Below are positions 6,899 through 8,977 of a stretch of 8,977 nucleotides of DNA, piece after piece. Both the position numbers and the translations under genes were made by a program. Under the pieces are notes generated by a model. The model had not been told where the DNA came from, did not search any database, and was given only the letters and a program-made list of their open reading frames with translations. The first letter of the stretch is position 1; each line of letters opens with the position of its first letter. This DNA is from Flavobacteriaceae bacterium (GTDB lineage Bacteria; Bacteroidota; Bacteroidia; Flavobacteriales; Flavobacteriaceae), in the NCBI GenBank assembly GCA_002702385.1, contig NZZF01000028.1:16384-25360 (forward strand), given 5' to 3'.

Positions 6899-8089
6899 CT
6901 AATTTACAATATTTGATGAATTATTAGTTGCAATAGCTTTAATTTTAAAATAATTCTCATCTGGTCTTTTTTCGTAAAGAAGAGCAGTATATGAGTTTTC
7001 AGTTTGCCAAAAATTTGCCATTTCATAATTTTTATTTTCATCCTTCATTATGTACTTATAATTGTAGAACCCTTGTTTTAAATACAATGTTTTTTGGAAC
7101 AGACCATTTTTGTATTTGAGTTGACTAGATTCATTTTTTTTATAGTCATTAAAGTTTCCAACTAAATATATATTATTGATAACTGGTTTTTCTGTTTTGA
7201 GAGAAAAAATAACATTTGAATATTCAGATTCAGTTTGCGGGTTCTTATTATTATTTTTTATTATAAATTTCCCATTAATATCAGGCTCGTATGTGTAAAT
7301 GTTTGGTATTATGTCATTTCTAAGCTCTGTTATGTAGTTTTTATTTAGATCAACATTTTTAATTTCAATACTTGTGTTTAGAATATTTGAGTTATCAAAG
7401 TTGAAAAATTCTGTTCCTCCGTCGTATATTATATTGTCATAAATAATATTTTGAGACAGCTTGTACGTTGGTGTGCTAATAACCTTGTAATTATATAAAT
7501 CATAGTTTTTATAAATTATTAATTTATAAACGAAAGAATTATTAAAAAAACTACAATCGTTACAGTTTATAGATACTTTCAGTTTCTGTTTTGTGTCTTG
7601 AAAATTGATTTTTCTTGATTTTGATATTTCAATTGAACCAATCGAGGGTTCCTTCAGATAAACGAATCTCTTTTTAAAAATATATTTACCCTGATCGTTT
7701 TTTACTTTAATTATGTAATTTCCAGATTTTTTAATTTTAAAATTCCGATTCGGTATTTGAAATTGATAATTAATGTACGGTTGAATAGTATTGTATGATT
7801 TAAAATAGTTGGTTATTCTTATATCATCGAAGCCATCTAAAAACTCTGATTTTCTCAGGTTAGATATATTCCAATCAAAATCATAATGATCAATCTCGTA
7901 ATAATAATTTTTACTAATATTTATTAGCTCATCAAAAACTACATTAATTTTTTCTGATTCATCAAAAACAAACTTTTCATTTTCAAAATTAGGACTTAGT
8001 AATTGTATGGATTTAATTAAATTTTCTTGGCTAAATGAACTATTTATTATAGCAATTATTAAAAAAGAATATATGTTACAAATCCTCAT
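6899..8089 (-). CDS. DUF5103 protein, type IX secretion system plug family
   Basis: This is a predicted exported protein of the DUF5103 family. Its named member, Plug, closes the SprA outer-membrane channel of the type IX secretion system in Flavobacterium johnsoniae. The 396-residue protein starts with a signal peptide (about 1-20, hydrophobic IYSFLIIAII, likely cut after SSFS). There is no lipobox, so it is periplasmic rather than a lipoprotein. Motifs I associate with the family are YYYEIDHYDFDW (62-73), EFLDGFDD (82-89), SGNYIIK (122-128), GGTEFF (224-229), YEPDINGKF (267-275), NIYLVGNFNDY (306-316) and FWQTENSYT (360-368). The segment around 300-350 resembles an early-set/AMPK-type beta sandwich. 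It is first in the set with apaG and pruA and diverges from nqrA. No other T9SS gene is nearby. The family is clear; an actual plug role here is inference. Confidence 0.85.
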   Translation of the reverse strand: MRICNIYSFLIIAIINSSFSQENLIKSIQLLSPNFENEKFVFDESEKINVVFDELINISKNYYYEIDHYDFDWNISNLRKSEFLDGFDDIRITNYFKSYNTIQPYINYQFQIPNRNFKIKKSGNYIIKVKNDQGKYIFKKRFVYLKEPSIGSIEISKSRKINFQDTKQKLKVSINCNDCSFFNNSFVYKLIIYKNYDLYNYKVISTPTYKLSQNIIYDNIIYDGGTEFFNFDNSNILNTSIEIKNVDLNKNYITELRNDIIPNIYTYEPDINGKFIIKNNNKNPQTESEYSNVIFSLKTEKPVINNIYLVGNFNDYKKNESSQLKYKNGLFQKTLYLKQGFYNYKYIMKDENKNYEMANFWQTENSYTALLYEKRPDENYFKIKAIATNNSSNIVN

Positions 8090-8180
8090 ATAAAATTGTT
8101 GAAAAATCTATGTAATATTAACAAAAAATATTTCACTTAATCGCTTTTAATTAATACATTTGCGCCGTATTAAATTATTT
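8090..8180. promoter_or_regulatory. Divergent promoter region, plug-like gene / nqrA
   Basis: This 91-nt spacer must drive nqrA to the right and the plug-apaG-pruA set to the left. The nqrA -7 box is listed separately. On the minus strand the best candidates are imperfect: TAGATTTT (8103-8110), off by one base, and TATTTTTTG, one base too long between the TA and TTTG blocks. A palindrome TTAATTAA (8147-8154) abuts the nqrA box but is easily expected in DNA this AT-rich. Confidence 0.4.
8155..8162 (+). promoter_or_regulatory. Putative -7 promoter element for nqrA
   Basis: TACATTTG is an exact match to TAnnTTTG, 18 nt before the nqrA ATG. The leader would then be only about 10-13 nt. A T-rich stretch (8131-8133) sits near the -33 position but lacks the TTG consensus. 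Confidence 0.5.
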
Positions 8181-8977
8181 ATGTCAAAAGACATCAGGAT
8201 AAAGAAAGGTTTATCCATTAATATTAAAGGTACTGCCGAAAAAAAAATAGAAAAATTACCTCTAGCAAAATTCTACGCCCTAAACTTACAAGACTTTCAT
8301 TTAGTGGTGCCTAAGCTAACTAAAAAAGTTGATGATTATGTAAAAAGAGGAGAGCCAATTTTTTATTCAAAAAATAATGAAAAATTAGTTTTTGTATCTC
8401 CAATTTCCGGAAAAATTAAAGATATAGTGCGAGGTGAAAGAAGAAAAATATTAAATGTAATTATTGAAAGTGATGGTAAAGATATTTGTTTAAAAAATGC
8501 CCCTATTAATTTAAATAAATCCTCCGCTGATGAATTAAAAAACAAACTTTTAACATCTGGGTTGTGGCCTTTTTTCAAACAAAGACCTTTTGATATAATT
8601 GCAGATCCAAATTTAAATCCAAAGTCAATTCATATTTCTTGTTTTGACTCAGCTCCGTTGGGTGTTGATTTTGAATTTATATTAAAAGATAATATTGATC
8701 TTTTTAAAATTGGACTTGATGCTCTTGAAATTATATGTCCTAATAATATTAACTTGGGTATCAAAAAGTGTCAATCATTTTTTAGTGAAGAATTATCAAA
8801 TTATAATACCACCATTTTTGATGGTCCTCATCCATCAGGAAATGTAGGAGTACAAATACATCATATTAATCCAGTAAATTCAGGAGAAGTTGTTTGGGTA
8901 ATTAAACCTGAAGATGTTGTCACGATTGGAAATTTTGTATTAAATGGTGATTACAATCCTGAAAGAACAGTAGCTAT
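8181..8977 (+). CDS. nqrA: Na+-translocating NADH:quinone reductase subunit A (partial, 3' end cut)
   Basis: NqrA is the cytoplasmic-side subunit of the Na+-pumping NADH:quinone oxidoreductase (NqrA-F), a respiratory complex that exports Na+ while reducing quinone; NqrA has been linked to quinone binding. The window holds the first 265 residues of a protein usually near 450, and the frame runs off the edge without a stop. Bacteroidota NqrA hallmarks are the start MSKDIRIKKGL, FVSPISGKIKDIVRGERRK (71-89), SGLWPFFKQRP (126-136), DSAPL (156-160) and GPHPSGNVGVQIHH (215-228). The biotinyl/lipoyl-like hammerhead at about 50-90 (RGEPIFYSKNNEKLVFVSPISG) fits the RnfC/NqrA fold. The ATG matches the family start, and no Shine-Dalgarno is seen. 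nqrB-F would be expected just beyond the window. An A9 tract lies at 8239-8247. Confidence 0.95.
   Translation, partial: MSKDIRIKKGLSINIKGTAEKKIEKLPLAKFYALNLQDFHLVVPKLTKKVDDYVKRGEPIFYSKNNEKLVFVSPISGKIKDIVRGERRKILNVIIESDGKDICLKNAPINLNKSSADELKNKLLTSGLWPFFKQRPFDIIADPNLNPKSIHISCFDSAPLGVDFEFILKDNIDLFKIGLDALEIICPNNINLGIKKCQSFFSEELSNYNTTIFDGPHPSGNVGVQIHHINPVNSGEVVWVIKPEDVVTIGNFVLNGDYNPERTVA

Noticed and set aside
8147..8154. TTAATTAA palindrome as an operator
   Set aside because: An 8-bp all-A/T palindrome is easily expected by chance in this spacer, with no second copy or flanking symmetry.
8363..8578. A 71-codon minus-strand reading frame
   Set aside because: It is antisense inside nqrA, whose own frame matches the family throughout.
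1..8977. CRISPR arrays, tRNA or rRNA genes, insertion sequences, phage or defence genes
   Set aside because: I saw no spaced direct repeats, cloverleaf-like sequence, transposase or terminal inverted repeats; nearly all bases are accounted for by chromosomal housekeeping genes.

Overview
This window looks like ordinary chromosome from an AT-rich, probably marine member of the Bacteroidota (Flavobacteriia or a close relative). Four things point there. A type IX secretion plug-family protein (DUF5103) occurs only in that phylum as far as I know. The NqrA and ApaG sequences are of the Bacteroidota kind. No start codon has a visible Shine-Dalgarno sequence. Several genes are preceded by the Bacteroidota -7 promoter motif TAnnTTTG. 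The Na+-pumping NADH dehydrogenase fits a marine or saline habitat. Packing is very tight: by my count only about 333 of 8977 bases lie outside genes, which suggests a streamlined genome.

Layout. Bases 1-151 are a non-coding leader with two inverted repeats and a -7 box. Bases 152-3004 (+) hold trkA and trkH, the two parts of a Trk/Ktr-type K+ uptake system, 3 nt apart. Bases 3001-4188 (-) hold a class I aspartate aminotransferase whose stop codon overlaps the trkH stop. A 70-nt divergent promoter region follows, then rsmG at 4259-4897 (+), a 16S rRNA m7G methyltransferase. Its 3' end overlaps by 29 nt the end of a minus-strand cluster, transcribed in the order T9SS-plug-like gene (8089-6899), apaG (6880-6488) and pruA (6488-4869). 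A 91-nt divergent region then leads to nqrA (8181 onward, +), which is cut by the window end.

How the genes may relate. TrkAH imports K+. PruA makes glutamate, the main counter-ion of K+. The aminotransferase links glutamate to aspartate. Nqr pumps Na+ out. This could be an ion and osmotic-balance neighbourhood, but it may equally be inherited Bacteroidota gene order. The plug-like protein implies that the organism has a type IX secretion system elsewhere. RsmG and ApaG are housekeeping proteins.

I looked for an undescribed system and did not find one. Every long reading frame belongs to a known family, and I saw no mobile element, CRISPR array, tRNA or rRNA. The points most worth a second look are the eroded signature of ApaG, the distance of the plug-like gene from other T9SS genes, the overlapping convergent gene ends, the A10 tract inside rsmG, the TAG-biased stop codons, and the inverted repeats ahead of trkA.
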